Shown here: piece by piece, positions 1-10,660 of the stretch
How positions within the stretch are numbered: the stretch's first letter is position 1
How the letters are laid out: the number at the start of each line of letters is the position of its first letter
Assembly: GCA_021186555.1 (NCBI GenBank)
Contig: JAJKFL010000237.1
Location: 4,422,558-4,486,557 of the forward strand
From: Reticulitermes speratus
Taxonomy: Eukaryota; Arthropoda; Insecta; Blattodea; Rhinotermitidae
Direction of reading: 5' to 3'
DNA length: 64,000 bases
Translations under genes and position numbers: made by a program
Notes under the pieces: generated by a model
Seen by the model: only the letters and a program-made list of their open reading frames with translations
Database searches by the model: none
Told to the model about the DNA's origin: nothing

Positions 1-511
1 TTTATGTCTGCTTGCCCCGTTTCCCACGCATGGTACATGTCCTGTTCATCTAATCCTTCTCTGTTTATATTGTCTGTTTGATTTTTCCTCTGATGAAACC
101 TTTTTGACATGTGACGTGTCAGTTACTATTGCTGACGTTTCTTCAGCTTCGCATGACATTAACAGTTACAGAGCTGCAAATCTTACTGTGTGACTTAGAG
201 GAACAGTGAGACGGAATTATGTGTAGTTTGGTGACTGCACAATTTACAGATAGTAGGGGTCAAGTTCTCGCATTTCAGCATGCCAAGACTTCACACGAAT
301 GGAGGTGTAGCTCCGTACATTCACCTTGAGCGAAACAGCACCCAATACACATTGGATTAGAGAATAGGTGGGCCCCAGGGGTGATCTAGATACTGTGAAA
401 GAGATAGTAATGTATAGTGTGTGGTAGAAATCAAACCCTGATTCATTGTTTGTCCATTCCTTAGTAGTTGCTATACCAACTGAGCTACGAAACAAGAAAG
501 ATCTTGAAGTG
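1..511. other. No gene or recognisable repeat
   Basis: I see no splice-bounded coding segment, RNA gene or clear repeat here. The short open frames have no supporting composition. Confidence 0.5.
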
Positions 512-1047
512 TAAAGCCGGGATTAGACGGCGCGCTGCTCGTCGAGTGACGTGACGTCATTTGCTCGTCCAACATCGGAACAGAAAAGACAATCTGGCTA
601 CACGACGCGGCGCAGCTCGGTAAATGGCGGACCAGCGGCCTTGCTCGGGTAGGTTCGGCTCGGCTTGTGGATTAAGTCGTGTTGTTCTATGAACTTAAAA
701 ATGTCCTCGTTTGACCACCCCATTCTAGCCAATACCTATTGTGGGACAGAAAGTTTCACTCTTCGCGCACCCCGACAGCAGAAAACAAAGACCAGACCTA
801 AGTGTATAGAGATGGGACGAGACTGGCTTGGCGCGTAGACTGCAAGCCCCGTGTAGCCGCAACAGCTGCCCGCGCCGAGTCCCTTTGAGGATCGTGAAAA
901 AACCGCTTCTGCGGCGATCCAACGAGCATCGCTCCCCCAATCACGCGCCAGGCCGGATACACGGCGCGTTTGAATACGATTCTTTATCAATGACGTTAGT
1001 TATGACGTAAAACGAGCCGAGCCACGCGCCGTCTAATCCCGGCTTAA
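512..1047. mobile_element. Harbinger-like non-autonomous DNA transposon
   Basis: The element runs from 515 to 1044. It starts AGCCGGGATTAGACGGCGCG and ends with the reverse complement, a perfect 20-base terminal inverted repeat. It is flanked on both sides by TAA (512-514 and 1045-1047). A 3-bp TWA target duplication is typical of PIF/Harbinger elements, hence the class call (inference). The 530-bp interior is GC-rich compared with its surroundings and has no transposase frame, so this is a MITE-like copy. Confidence 0.75.
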
Positions 1048-2045
1048 GTTACTGTGTCAGTTTGCAAAACTGCAAAGTTAATGTAAAGTTTTCCCACTTA
1101 GGCCATGAATGTATATAAGGACAGTAGAGGCCTACATCCACTCATTCATAATTTTGGTACTAGTTGGAGGTGAGTGGTGATCATCATGCCCCAGCTGCTT
1201 TGGCAACTCAGAGAGACCCCTGGTCTCCAATGAAAAGGGGGCTGGTTGGGTTCCCAGATTCAGTTGACATTTTGGAGAAGAAAAAATCTCCTCTGTTGGG
1301 GTTCCAAACCCAGATCATGCAGCATTAGTTTGGTTATTGTACTGACTCCAAGCAGTTGCAAAATAAAATACCTACAAATGGCAGTAAAACATGAGAATCT
1401 TGCACTTAGTAAATTGTAAGATGTTTGTTGTTCTGCGAAAGTGATTCGTTCCACATTAGGACCATTTGTTGACATTGGCATGACAGTATATTGGGCATGT
1501 ACAGAGTGAGGGGAAATTGTGTGACACTGCTTTGTGCATGGTTGGTGTTGGCGTCTGTCTAGTGAATGATGTACTGTGAGCAAAAATTCTTGAGTATGAT
1601 TTGGTGGAACAATCAACAAAAATGTATGGGGTTATGAACAACATTTAGGAAGTTTTATGCCATCCTCTCATTTGGTGATTGATTATGAAGATGATGAGCA
1701 AGCAAATAAAAAGACAATTTTCATTTTTGTGGGCCTATACAATAAGGCAAATAAAGAGCAACATGAATCAAGTCTTCACGAAACCAAGGCTTACAACCTC
1801 ATACCTTATTTTAAATGGAATATGTTATGTACTATAATCCACAAGAAAAAGGGACACAGTGGTAGTATAAAGTTTTACACATTGGTTGCTGCTTGATTGA
1901 ACCCATGCAAATTACTAGAATATTAATACCAAATGTTAGTGTTAATAAAAAATTTGCTTAAAAAGATTTAATACTTTTAATACCCAACTTCAGACAGATC
2001 TTAATATACTTCAACCTTTATAACTGTTATTATTTTACTCTCGTG
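1048..2045. other. No gene seen
   Basis: AT-rich sequence. Short frames at 1260-1644 and 1657-1896 look like chance open frames: no domain, no splice context. Confidence 0.5.
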
Positions 2046-2325
2046 TAACTAACTCCATGGAGCAGAGTTGTTCCTGAGAAGCTAACAGGTCCTCAGCTAG
2101 TCAAGAGATTCCCTGCATTTTATGGAACTCCAAGGTTCATTACCGACAAGTGCCTGCCACCTGTCCCTTTCCTGAGCCAGTTCAATCCAGTCCATGCCTC
2201 TGCATCCCCCTTCTTCAAGATACATTTTATATTATCCTACCATCTGTCTTCCAAGTGCTCTCTTGCCCTCCAGTCCACCATACGTGCCACATGCCCCGCC
2301 CATCTCTTTCTTGATTTTTCTGTTG
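2046..2325 (-). mobile_element. LINE 3'-end fragment
   Basis: This stretch matches 24948-25270 over most of its length. It begins with the shared words CTAACTCCATGGAGCAGAG and CTAACAGGTCCTCAGCTAGT, and ends near CATGCCCCGCCCA. At 24.9-25.6 kb the same sequence lies downstream, on the minus strand, of a recognisable LINE reverse-transcriptase C-terminus. It is therefore the 3' end of a second, heavily 5'-truncated copy in the same orientation. Confidence 0.7.
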
Positions 2326-2340
2326 TGTATATATCTTGAT

Positions 2341-2385
2341 TAGTGTCTGATGATATGAAGCCGAAATGTGCAGTACGCCTTATAC
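2341..2385 (+). ncRNA. Degenerate hammerhead-like motif
   Basis: CTGATGA at 2347-2353 and CCGAAA at 2361-2366 keep the core spacing, but stems I-III are poorly paired. The downstream bases resemble those after the copy at 5091 (both have GCAGTA and then AATAAA-type sequence). Likely a decayed relative. Confidence 0.35.
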
Positions 2386-2399
2386 AATAAAAAGAACTG

Positions 2400-4740
2400 T
2401 CAAAAATAGTTGTTTATTATCATATTAATCACTTGCATACTTTGTGATCACTGGGGTCTGAAAAAGAGAAAAGCGTGTTTCGTCCAGAATTCCTACTACT
2501 CCCCTCTATAGGAAAAGAACTGCACTAGACAATTTGCAGAACGTAAACAGATGTCTCTAATATCATGAGTGATCATGAGCAAATTTTCCAAGGTGCACAT
2601 CCACGTGCGATGTAATTTGTATTTTTACCCATAAATTATTTAAAGATGTTCGACTTTTTTAAATGTTCATTTGCTACATGTACAAAGTTTTGTAAAAACT
2701 GGTCATGAAATACATAAATTGCTTCCCTGGTTATGAAATGTGAAGCACAAACGAATTTTTTGTATATTTCGGTTCGAAAAGACAGTTGTTTAAGATAATA
2801 GACATTCCCCACTACTGCCTAGTTTCTTTGCAGCAACGCACGAGTAATTTTTATATCCCAGTGTACTGTTGATTACGCGGTACGGTGGATTGTAGTCCAC
2901 ACCACAGATCATCTAGTCCATACCATCACAGATTATCTAGCATACCATAGCAGAAGGCTTTGAGAAGCGCATATGTGTGTGAGTAATGGAGAGTACGTGT
3001 AAGTGCAAATAATACGGTAAAATTGCATCTTACGTTAGCATTGTGGATAGTTTGTTTGTCTGAAAGTACATGCTGCTGAACACGTGGAGTTGTGTTTAGT
3101 GTGAAACGAAAAACCAAAAGTAAATTCGGAATGTGTTTGCAAAAAGAGTATTACCATCAAAGTATCGAACACTTTTAAGTACTATCCTGATTGGTGATCA
3201 AAGTTCGTATCTGTGACCTAACTGTTTAACTGCAGTAGAAGGCTCGAATTTATACAGTAGGATAAAAATACACTAGTATGAGAATATTATGTTTTTCCTT
3301 CAAATGTTATTCATCTATAAGTATTTGTTTTGGAACTATGTTTGATACAAATACTTTTGGAAAGGTTCAACTTTAAACTCTTATTGGTCGCAGACTTCGA
3401 ATTTGTTATTCTTCTGCGGAATATATTCCCCTCAACCCCCTATTCCTTTATTTCTGTCTCGAAATTTACGTCACAGTTTGACAGACAGTGAGTGTATCAA
3501 AATGTTTGCATTGAATGCAGTCCAGTAATGCGCGTACGGAATATTTTACTATTGAACACCTGTATTTGCATTTTTACCTGTTATCGTTTGACAAATGTGA
3601 TTACAGTTTAGAAATTTGTCTTCATATGCGAAGTAAGGCCAAAATTAGTTTGGTGTGTTAGGTACACAGGCTGTAGAAATGTATGTTGAGTTACACATAA
3701 CATGTTCTAATTTTTCCCAGTCATTTTCCAATCTCATTTTTGGTGTATTGATGGTAAATAAAATCTCCCAAGCAACTCCAATGATGAAACTGCAGCGTTC
3801 CAATGCAAGTAGTGAGTGTGTTCATTCTGTATATTGATGATAAGTGTGCAGTGAGGCGTCCTGTTGCCAACAGTTCTATTGTGCATGTGACCTTTTCAAT
3901 ATAATGTATAAATATGCTGTCAGAGAATTTTTGTTTAGCATGCTCATAAAACCAGAGACATCCGCAGACTGTAGGTCGGCCTTGTTTAGTAAAATTGCGA
4001 ATGAGATTTCTACCACTATGCCAGATTACCTGTGTAATGTGTTTATCATTGCACATGCAGCCTGGAACATTTTTCTGTAGACTTGTGTGGGAAAGAGTGC
4101 TTACTGACTGGTGAGTGGGACGCATCTCCACATTTTACTCTTTGAGAGAGTAAAATGTGTAGGTGCAAGTATTTATTATATGTTGTTAATAAATTAGGCA
4201 CTGTATACTTATATCTTGAAAAGTGGTTATGCATATCACATACCATGTTTATTTAAATACCAATAACCTGTGTGAACTAAACTAACTAATGTTACACTGC
4301 CATGATAGGTCATTAGGGTGTGTTCCCATGAACAAGTAATGTTGTGCATTGTGCAATGTTCATATCTCTGATGGTCTGACATGGGTATTTTGCCAGCAGT
4401 AGATGTCATGAGGAAACACAGTGGGCCAGAAATGAAGCTTGGGGTCGAAGAATGTGTGATCAGTATTCTAATGATCAATTTAATGCTCATTGTTTCCCAT
4501 GTTATTATATAACCATTTATTAACTAATGGAGTTGTCATGGAAATATGTTTATTTCTACACCATCAAGTGTGTGGACCAAACAGATACCTCTGTAGGTTT
4601 AGTTAATAAAAAGGTTCTGTTGAGCCTGTCAAAGAAATCTACTTTATTTTTTAAATGATTTATTTAATGAAATTCATCTCGTTGTGCTGTGACATATTAA
4701 TATTGGTGTATATCTTACGTCAAACCCAGCAAACTTTTAA
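2400..4740. other. Long stretch with no gene identified
   Basis: AT-rich DNA with short overlapping frames on both strands (for example 3721-4131). None has domain signal or splice context. No tandem repeat or inverted terminus was recognised. Confidence 0.45.
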
Positions 4741-4757
4741 TAATATCGTCAATAAAT

Positions 4758-4798
4758 GCTACATATTTCGGTTCTTAAGGACCATCATCAGGCACTAA
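4758..4798 (-). ncRNA. Degenerate hammerhead-like motif
   Basis: On the minus strand it has CTGATGA, a weak stem II (GGT...ACC) and GAAA. Stem III and stem I no longer pair well. It lies about 200 bases from a well-formed + copy at 4973. Confidence 0.4.
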
Positions 4799-4972
4799 AA
4801 TACATGATTTAAAACATAAGTAAATATGCCTGTAGATCAGCAATAATAAAACTACGGTGTTATACTCTGTTTTTTATAAGTGATTTGATAAGTGATTGTA
4901 ACTTGCATACAAAGATATTGCACAGTATAATGCCAGAATTAACATTGAACGTGGAATGAACGTAGTTTTTGA

Positions 4973-5018
4973 ACCCCCTGAAGATGGTTTTACATAAAAC
5001 CGAAACATATGTAGGGGT
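4973..5018 (+). ncRNA. Hammerhead-ribozyme-like motif, best single copy
   Basis: All parts of a type I hammerhead with minimal stem III can be read. Stem I is ACCCC (4973-4977) with GGGGT (5014-5018). The core is CTGAAGA (4978-4984). Stem II is GGTTTT (4986-4991) with AAAACC (4996-5001) and an ACAT loop. GAA is at 5002-5004. Stem III is the self-complementary ACATATGT (5005-5012). The base before the predicted cleavage is A5013. One U (4985) lies between the core and stem II, which the textbook consensus lacks. Downstream GTGCATTTTGTTCG resembles the family tail. Activity is not shown by sequence alone. Confidence 0.7.
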
Positions 5019-5090
5019 CGATTGATACATAATAAAAGTGAAAGTGAAGTGCATTTTGTTCGTTTTTCTCAATAGTATTTTGTGATTTCA

Positions 5091-5131
5091 TACCCCTGAT
5101 GATGGCCATAAACACCGAAACATGCAGTATA
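5091..5131 (+). ncRNA. Partly decayed hammerhead-like motif
   Basis: CTGATGA at 5096-5102 and CCGAAAC at 5115-5121 are present. Stem II is reduced to GG/CC, stem III (ACATGCAGT) is broken and stem I is lost. Confidence 0.45.
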
Positions 5132-5689
5132 ATAAATAACCACGTAAATAGAACTGTGATCGACAGTATATCCCTTTATTTTTAGTTTGAAAGTTGCCTC
5201 GCCCATCAGGTTTTGTATGCAAGAAATCACAAGTGTTTGTACAGCACATCTTGAATTGTAGACTGAGGCATGTGAAGCTGTCAGCTGACTCCTTGCACTG
5301 ACTGTCTTGTGCTCCAAATAAAGGATTCCACTGTATGTTGTGATGTTGACCTTCTGAGGCTCCTGTCTTTATGCTGCTGGTTGCTTGGAACTGTTCCACC
5401 CATTGCAGAATGCTTTTGTAGGGAGAGATTTTCCTGAAATTTGTTCTGAACTTACTTTGAACATGTGCTTGATTATGTTTCTGCGATTCATCACACCGTG
5501 CACCCTTCTGTTGGTCTGATAACATTCTCAGAGCAGCTGGCCTCCTCAGTCTCCCTTATCAGACTCTCCTCCAATACAGATCAGTTGATAATCTGCTGTC
5601 TTGAATCCTTTGCATTGCAACCGTGAAAAACACCAGAAATATTTATATTAGCAACAGAAATTTACCTTTAGACTTGCTGCATGTTTATT
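5132..5689. other. No gene seen
   Basis: Several overlapping minus-strand frames (5069-5525) exist, but two different long frames overlap and neither shows a domain or a splice-bounded structure. Confidence 0.45.
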
Positions 5690-6651
5690 TATTTTCAATG
5701 CACTTTCATTAATTTTCACAACATAATGTTTGATACTATTTATATATTACGAAACCCTGTATTTCAAAACCACTAAATGACTTCTTTGATATATTTATAT
5801 TTACTGAATACCCTGTATTTCACAACCAACTAATGCACCTTTTTGATACTATTTTAATATTTATGAATACCTGTATTTCACAAACCAACTAAATGCACTC
5901 TTTGATATATTTTATATATTTACTGAATACCTGTATTTCACAATACCAACTAAATGCACCTTCTTTGATACTATATTTTATATTTACTGAATACCCTGTA
6001 TTTCACAAACCAACTAAATGCACCTTCTTTGATACATTTTAATATACTAATACCTGTATTTCAAACCATCATATTACATTTATATATTTACTGAAGTACC
6101 CTGTATTTCACAAACTCACTAATGGCACCTTTTTGATACTATTTTATATATTATACTGAATACCTTGTATTTCCAACATTTACTAAATGCAACCTTCTTT
6201 GATACTATTTTCATATATTTATCGATATACCCTGTATTTCAATAACCAACTACCATTGCCACCTCTCTCGATCTATTGTATTATACATACCCATTCACAC
6301 ACCAACTCACATGCATTCATTGGATAATATTAATATTGACAAACCCCTGTATTGTCAATAACAATAATTTTTTAATACTATTTAATATATTTATCTGGTG
6401 TCCACTGTTCACAACCACAAATGCACCTTCTTTGATACTAATTTTATATATTTACTGAATACCCTGTATTTCACAAACCAACTAAATGCACCTTCTTTGA
6501 TACTATTTTATATATTTACTGAATACCCTGTATTTCACAAACCAACTAAATGCACCTTCTTTGATACTATTTTATATAGTTACTGAATACCCTGTATTCA
6601 GTAACTATATAAAATAGTATCAAAGAATGTGCATTTAGTTGGTTTGTGAAA
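5690..6651. repeat. 64-bp satellite array ending in a near-perfect palindrome
   Basis: A tandem repeat of period 64 is clean at 6453, 6517 and 6581. Every unit contains CCCTGTATTTCAC, then CAAACCAACTAAATGCACC, then TTTGATACTATTTTATATAT. Copies from 5.7 to 6.4 kb are strongly eroded, with many one-base deletions. The array reverses at 6591-6593: 6533-6590 and 6594-6651 are inverted copies, with 6559-6590 and 6594-6625 identical over 32 bases. The CAAACCAACTAAATGCAC word matches the outer tail of the ribozyme-bearing elements elsewhere in the window. Confidence 0.85.
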
Positions 6652-7452
6652 CATTGCTGCATAGTCTCTGCTTTATTTTTCACAAACTACTGTTTCTTTC
6701 ATTGTTGTCCTGTTCAAATAATACGTTTTTCATAAACCATGCACCGAAATTTAAATACCAACCCAGCTGTTTAAAGGTAAAGTTCGTTCATAGTGTAAAG
6801 TCCATTGCAGTGTTACCATTATTTGTCACATTGTATTAGCTGTGTGAGCCAACAAATGGCCTAAAACTATCTTCTCGTCCAATTGTTGCATTAGCACCTC
6901 CCATGACTGTTTTCACTTCACTTTCAGGTAATACCTCATATATTGCTTCCAATTTTATATAAAATGTTTCTTTGTCCTCTTATGCATCCTCAGTTAGTGC
7001 ATATATAGGGTCATTATTTTATATGACAACTGCCAGTTGCCACCTCCTCTCGGCCCAGTTATTGTATTAACATAGCCCACACAGCCAGCCACCCACATGC
7101 ATCATGGAGTAATAGCAGAAAGTGACAAACTATAGTTGTCAGATAAAATAAGTTTTAGTATTAATGCAATGATAATATATTTTTTAGGGTGTCACTGTGC
7201 AGCCACATTAGTTGAACTTTGCCAAACTAGTCAGAAATGTCAACCTCCTTGTAAACTATCCGTAAATCACGTCCAAAATGTATGTTCTGCCTCATGTCAG
7301 CAGTCAGAGTAATGTCACCTCACCTGAAGCTAGCAAAGGAAAACATTTTTAGTAGCCAAAATGAAGTTTATGAGTGTAAGTCATGAAGCACTGTTGATAC
7401 ATATGTTAAAATAAGGGCTTGCAGCCAGACTGATCTCATTACAATAATGGAG
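6652..7452. other. No gene seen
   Basis: AT-rich with short frames only. The first bases still carry the inverted satellite edge. Nothing else recognised. Confidence 0.45.
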
Positions 7453-7454
7453 TA

Positions 7455-7852
7455 CAGTGATACCTCGGCTAACGAAGATAATTCGTTCCGGAATCACATT
7501 CGTTGAATAGCCGAAACGTGATTTCCCGTAGGTTTCTATAGAAAATAGTTTAATAAATCCGAAGCAGCTTATGTTATCAGGCGTCTCACTTCTCGCTGTC
7601 TCGAACGTAAACAACCCAGTCGGGTTGGTGGGTCTCCCCTATGTGATGTGGTCAGCTCATTTCTTTTGTCACACACATACAGACGGAAAAGATAAGCTCC
7701 TGGAATGGCCCGACCGTTCATGTTTGCTGCTTTATGTTAGCACGAGCATCCACTAAAACATTCGTTAGCCGAATCCATATTCGTTAGCCGAGTCCGAAAA
7801 ACAGCGAAAAAATCTTCGTTAGCAGGGTCACTCGTTAGCCGAGGTATCACTG
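7455..7852. mobile_element. TA-flanked Tc1/mariner-superfamily MITE
   Basis: The termini are a perfect inverted repeat, CAGTGATACCTCGGCTAACG on the left and its complement on the right, flanked by TA at 7453-7454 and 7853-7854. The end sequence and TA duplication fit pogo/Tigger/mariner-type elements. The 398-bp interior repeats the CGTTAGCCGA word several times near the right end and has no transposase frame. Confidence 0.8.
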
Positions 7853-8350
7853 TATTAAATATCATGAACTCCTGCTAACAATTAGTAATTTTTGGTTTTA
7901 AATGTAAATATTTTTCATATAAATAACATGTATGTATTGCTTTAAAAATATGTCTGAAATATTTTGTGTGGTTTTGATGTTTCCGCTGTGTCAGTGGACT
8001 GGCAGTTCCAGTGTTTCAAAGAATCATGGTGCCTGCATCTACAGGGTCATACCATTTTTAGTGTTTCAAACTTAATAGTCATAGTTTCTCTTGAGCAAAT
8101 TCCCCTCACATCCCACTCAAGGAGGAGCAGCAGTCTGCAGATTGCTGGTCATTAATCTGTTGCCTTAAAATCCAATATGACATGTTTTAGCTGCTTTTAT
8201 AGCAAGGGACATGTACCAAACATGTGATCTTGACTACTGTTATAAACTTTATATTATTTGTACCTTACATTTACTTGATTATATTAAATTGTGTTCTGAC
8301 AAATGTACACTCTTTATTATCTGTTATTTAATACAGTTTATATTAAAAAT

Positions 8351-8393
8351 AGTCCAACATGTTTTGAACTATGTTAGTTCATCTTCAGGGACT
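8351..8393 (-). ncRNA. Hammerhead-like motif with G12 lost
   Basis: Minus strand: AGTCC, CTGAAGA, a six-pair stem II (GAACTA/TAGTTC), then AAA where GAA is expected, ACATGT, T, GGACT. Stem I is five perfect pairs. The G-to-A change at the G12 position should inactivate it, whereas its partner at 8419 keeps G. Confidence 0.6.
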
Positions 8394-8418
8394 CAATAGC
8401 TGGTGTAATAAACATTTG

Positions 8419-8461
8419 AGTCCCTGAAGATGAACTAACATAGTTCGAAACATGTTGGACT
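8419..8461 (+). ncRNA. Hammerhead-ribozyme-like motif
   Basis: Stem I is AGTCC (8419-8423) with GGACT (8457-8461). The core is CTGAAGA (8424-8430). Stem II is GAACTA (8432-8437) with TAGTTC (8441-8446). GAA is at 8447-8449, stem III is ACATGT (8450-8455), and the cleavage-site base is T8456. All pairs are Watson-Crick. Confidence 0.68.
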
Positions 8462-8794
8462 ATTTTTAATATAAACTGTATTAAATAACAGATAATAAAG
8501 GGTGTACATTTGTCGGATCACGATTTTATATACTTTTATAAAATACAATCTCCAGCATGCACTATTCTCCACCATTACATCTGGTTTCTTGTATTGTGTT
8601 TATTAATACTCTATACTTCTAATTACTTTTTAACTTCATCAGAGATGTAGGTGACTGGAGCCACCGTGTGTACGATGTCACCATACTACCGCACTATTTC
8701 CAGGATTTACCTGGACAGACAGGGAAACCAACGGACCCTCTACCAAGAGACCTGATCCTTAACCAAGCATTAGAGCTTAGAAAGTAAGCGATGT

Positions 8795-8880
8795 ACAGTA
8801 AAAGTTGCAATATCTGGCACTTCTGGTACCAAGGGGTTGCTGGATATTGCAATTTTCTGGATAATAGAGCATTATACACA
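8795..8880. repeat. Possible fragment of a pogo-like MITE
   Basis: TACAGTAAAAGTTGCAATAT at the left resembles pogo/Tigger-type termini. An internal inverted word (GCAATATC, later GATATTGC) forms a hairpin. No matching right end was found. Confidence 0.3.
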
Positions 8881-9444
8881 ATGTATACCTTGTCATACCG
8901 AGCAACCTCATGGATAGCCCTAACCATTTAATTTGTTAGTTGCTGTCCTATCCTATATACATAATCCATAAAAAGCAACAAGACACCAATATTTCACGCT
9001 TTTAATCATCATATTCATGACACTGAATTATGTACGCATTTTATCGTCACTGCTTTAACTGTTCACTTCTGTAAACTTACCCTGTAAGTAGTCTTTCTTG
9101 ATGACATTTTCTTTCTGAAATTTCAGAATCAATCCTGGGTGCTGCTGGTAGATGGAATAGTGAAATGTAATGGGCCTCTCTAAATTTATGGTTAGTAGAG
9201 CTTAAAAATATAAAGTAAACATTAAAATTAACTTTTAATAAAACACAAACACTTTTGGAAGCATACAATACATTAAATGATTGAAGCATCTAAGGAATCA
9301 GCTTTGCATGAAGAAAGACAGAGCTTGGCTGAACTGAGAGTGGTATTTCACACTGTTATCACCGTGCATTTCTATGAATCAAATTAAATAAATAGACCAA
9401 CTAATGCACTATTTGACTACTTTAATGTAGTGTCTTTCTTATAC

Positions 9445-9487
9445 ACCCTACACGTGTTTCGGACCTAGGTCCATCTTCAGGGGGTCT
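9445..9487 (-). ncRNA. Hammerhead-ribozyme-like motif
   Basis: Minus strand: ACCCC, CTGAAGA, GGACCTAGGTCC (stem II of four pairs with a CTAG loop), GAA, ACACGTGT, A, GGGT. Stem I pairs GGG/CCC. Confidence 0.62.
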
Positions 9488-9540
9488 CAGTAGTGTTAAA
9501 AACTACATGTGTTTGTTTTAGTAGTTTTTAACAATACTGA

Positions 9541-9583
9541 GACCCCCTGAAGATGGACCTAGGTCCGAAACACGTGTAGGGTC
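9541..9583 (+). ncRNA. Hammerhead-ribozyme-like motif
   Basis: GACCCC (9541-9546), CTGAAGA (9547-9553), stem II GGACCTAGGTCC (9555-9566), GAA (9567-9569), stem III ACACGTGT (9570-9577), A9578, GGGTC (9579-9583). With one bulged C, stem I can extend to AGACCC/GGGTCT. Confidence 0.66.
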
Positions 9584-9853
9584 TATAAGAAAGACACACA
9601 TTAAAGTAGTCAAATACTGCATTAGTTGATCTATTTATTTAATTTGAGAGTGGTATGCACAATAGCAGGAGAACTTGGGAACCAACTCTTCTGCCACATT
9701 GCCTTATGCCAGTTTATCGGAACTGGTCACGAAAGTTTAAAAGATTAGCATTAAAATAGATGATCTTGTATGGCTGAAATCGTGACCATCAAGACTTTAC
9801 TGTAATTGCATATCACTTCTGACTTAAGCTGATTCACTTTGTAATTTCAGTGA

Positions 9854-10119
9854 TATGTATGAATAAGAAGAGCCGGAGTAGCATAGCGACTGCGCTATGG
9901 GCTGGACGGTCGGGGGTTTGAATCCTGCTAGGGGCAAGAGATTTTTCCCTTCTCCAAAATGTCCAGGCAGGCTCTGGGGCCCACCCAGCCTCTGATTCAA
10001 TGGGTACCAGTGTTCTTTCCCAGGGGTAAACCAGCCAGGGCATGAAGTTAACCTCTCACCTCCATCTAGGGCCTTCATGGTGTGGACGTGGAAAACCTTA
10101 CATTTTATGTATGAATAAG
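9854..10119 (+). mobile_element. tRNA-derived SINE (family A) with 14-bp target duplication
   Basis: TATGTATGAATAAG is present at 9854-9867 and 10106-10119. The 238-bp body starts with a tRNA-like head containing a box A-like TAGCATAGCGACTG and a box B-like GGTTTGAATCC. Then comes the family body (GGGGCCCACCCAGCCTCTG, GGGTACCAGTGTTCT, GCCTTCATGGTGTGGACGTG). Other family-A copies in this window share that body. It is therefore a complete insertion, and it lies just upstream of the first zinc-finger exon. Confidence 0.85.
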
Positions 10120-10168
10120 CTACGTTGGAGACATTGTGCTGAGTAATGGCAGTTTTATTTTTCTACAG

Positions 10169-10242
10169 CACCGTCAGTGTCTGTTCGTAACATGGATGGC
10201 ATACATGAGATATCTGCAGTAGGAGTAATGGAGGAGTCAGAG
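10169..10242 (+). CDS. C2H2 zinc-finger gene, first exon seen
   Basis: The acceptor is TTTTTCTACAG ending at 10168 and the donor is GTATGT starting at 10243. The first ATG in frame is at 10192, giving the N-terminal segment MDGIHEISAVGVMEESE (17 residues) and leaving phase 0. The frame is also open upstream of that ATG back to the acceptor, so coding could start in an earlier exon that I did not find. I take 10192 as the provisional start. The exon joins in frame to 12224-12429 and then to 16594-17704, for 455 residues in all. The function, DNA binding in the nucleus, is inferred from the fingers in the last exon. A family-A SINE lies immediately upstream (9854-10119). Confidence 0.6.
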
Positions 10243-10477
10243 GTATGTTGAAGGCTTAACCAGTAAATTTACAGGAGCAGTACTTTATATGTCTTGCATA
10301 TAAAAGCTGTTCAGATGACAGCCACAATGTCGGGTAGAATTGTACCAGATGCACAGCGTAATTTTTGTCGCCCATTCCCCCACTAAGATATTTTATGGAA
10401 AAAAGTGAAAAAATAAAAGATCTTGGCATAAGATGTTTTAAAGCAATTTTGTTCTCACTAATATTACAGTACTGTGG

Positions 10478-10660
10478 CATTCTGACCAGCTGTAGAACCC
10501 ACCCAGCCTCCTGTTCAGTGTGTACCAGGGGTTATTACCACAGTGTGAAGCTGACCACTTGCCCCTGTCTAGTGCCAAGGTTAAGTGTGAGTGGAGCTAT
10601 TCCTCCACCACCCTCTCCCCCATATGCCTTCATGGTATTCTCAGGAACAACTTTATTTAC
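10478..10660 (+). mobile_element. SINE family A, 3' part
   Basis: Contains CCCACCCAGCCTCCTGTTCA, TGTACCAGGGGTT, GTGCCAAGGTTAAGTGTGAG and CCTTCATGGTATTCTCAGGA in the order seen in other family-A copies. The tRNA-like head is missing. Confidence 0.65.

Larger units (their letters stand above)
8297..8513. mobile_element. Inverted-pair ribozyme element
   Basis: Two arms of about 100 bases are inverted copies around a centre near 8394-8418. Each arm carries one hammerhead-like motif (8351-8393 minus, 8419-8461 plus) with downstream sequence pointing outward. The arms include the shared words AATACAGTTTATATTAAAAA and TGTACA. No clear target duplication was found. Confidence 0.75.
9335..9656. mobile_element. 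Inverted-pair ribozyme element with target duplication
   Basis: TGAGAGTGGTAT occurs at 9335-9346 and again at 9645-9656, a 12-bp candidate target duplication. Inside, arms 9379-9505 and 9522-9644 are inverted copies. Each has the hammerhead-like motif and, toward the outside, the tail word seen as GCATTAGTTGATCTATTTAT. The left end also has TCACCGTGCATT, which recurs at 14520 and 42030 (inverted). A duplication of this length suggests insertion by a target-primed or similar route. Confidence 0.75.

Noticed and set aside
5088-5525. 145-residue minus-strand frame
   Set aside because: Overlaps another frame and a decayed ribozyme motif. No domain, splice or codon-bias support.
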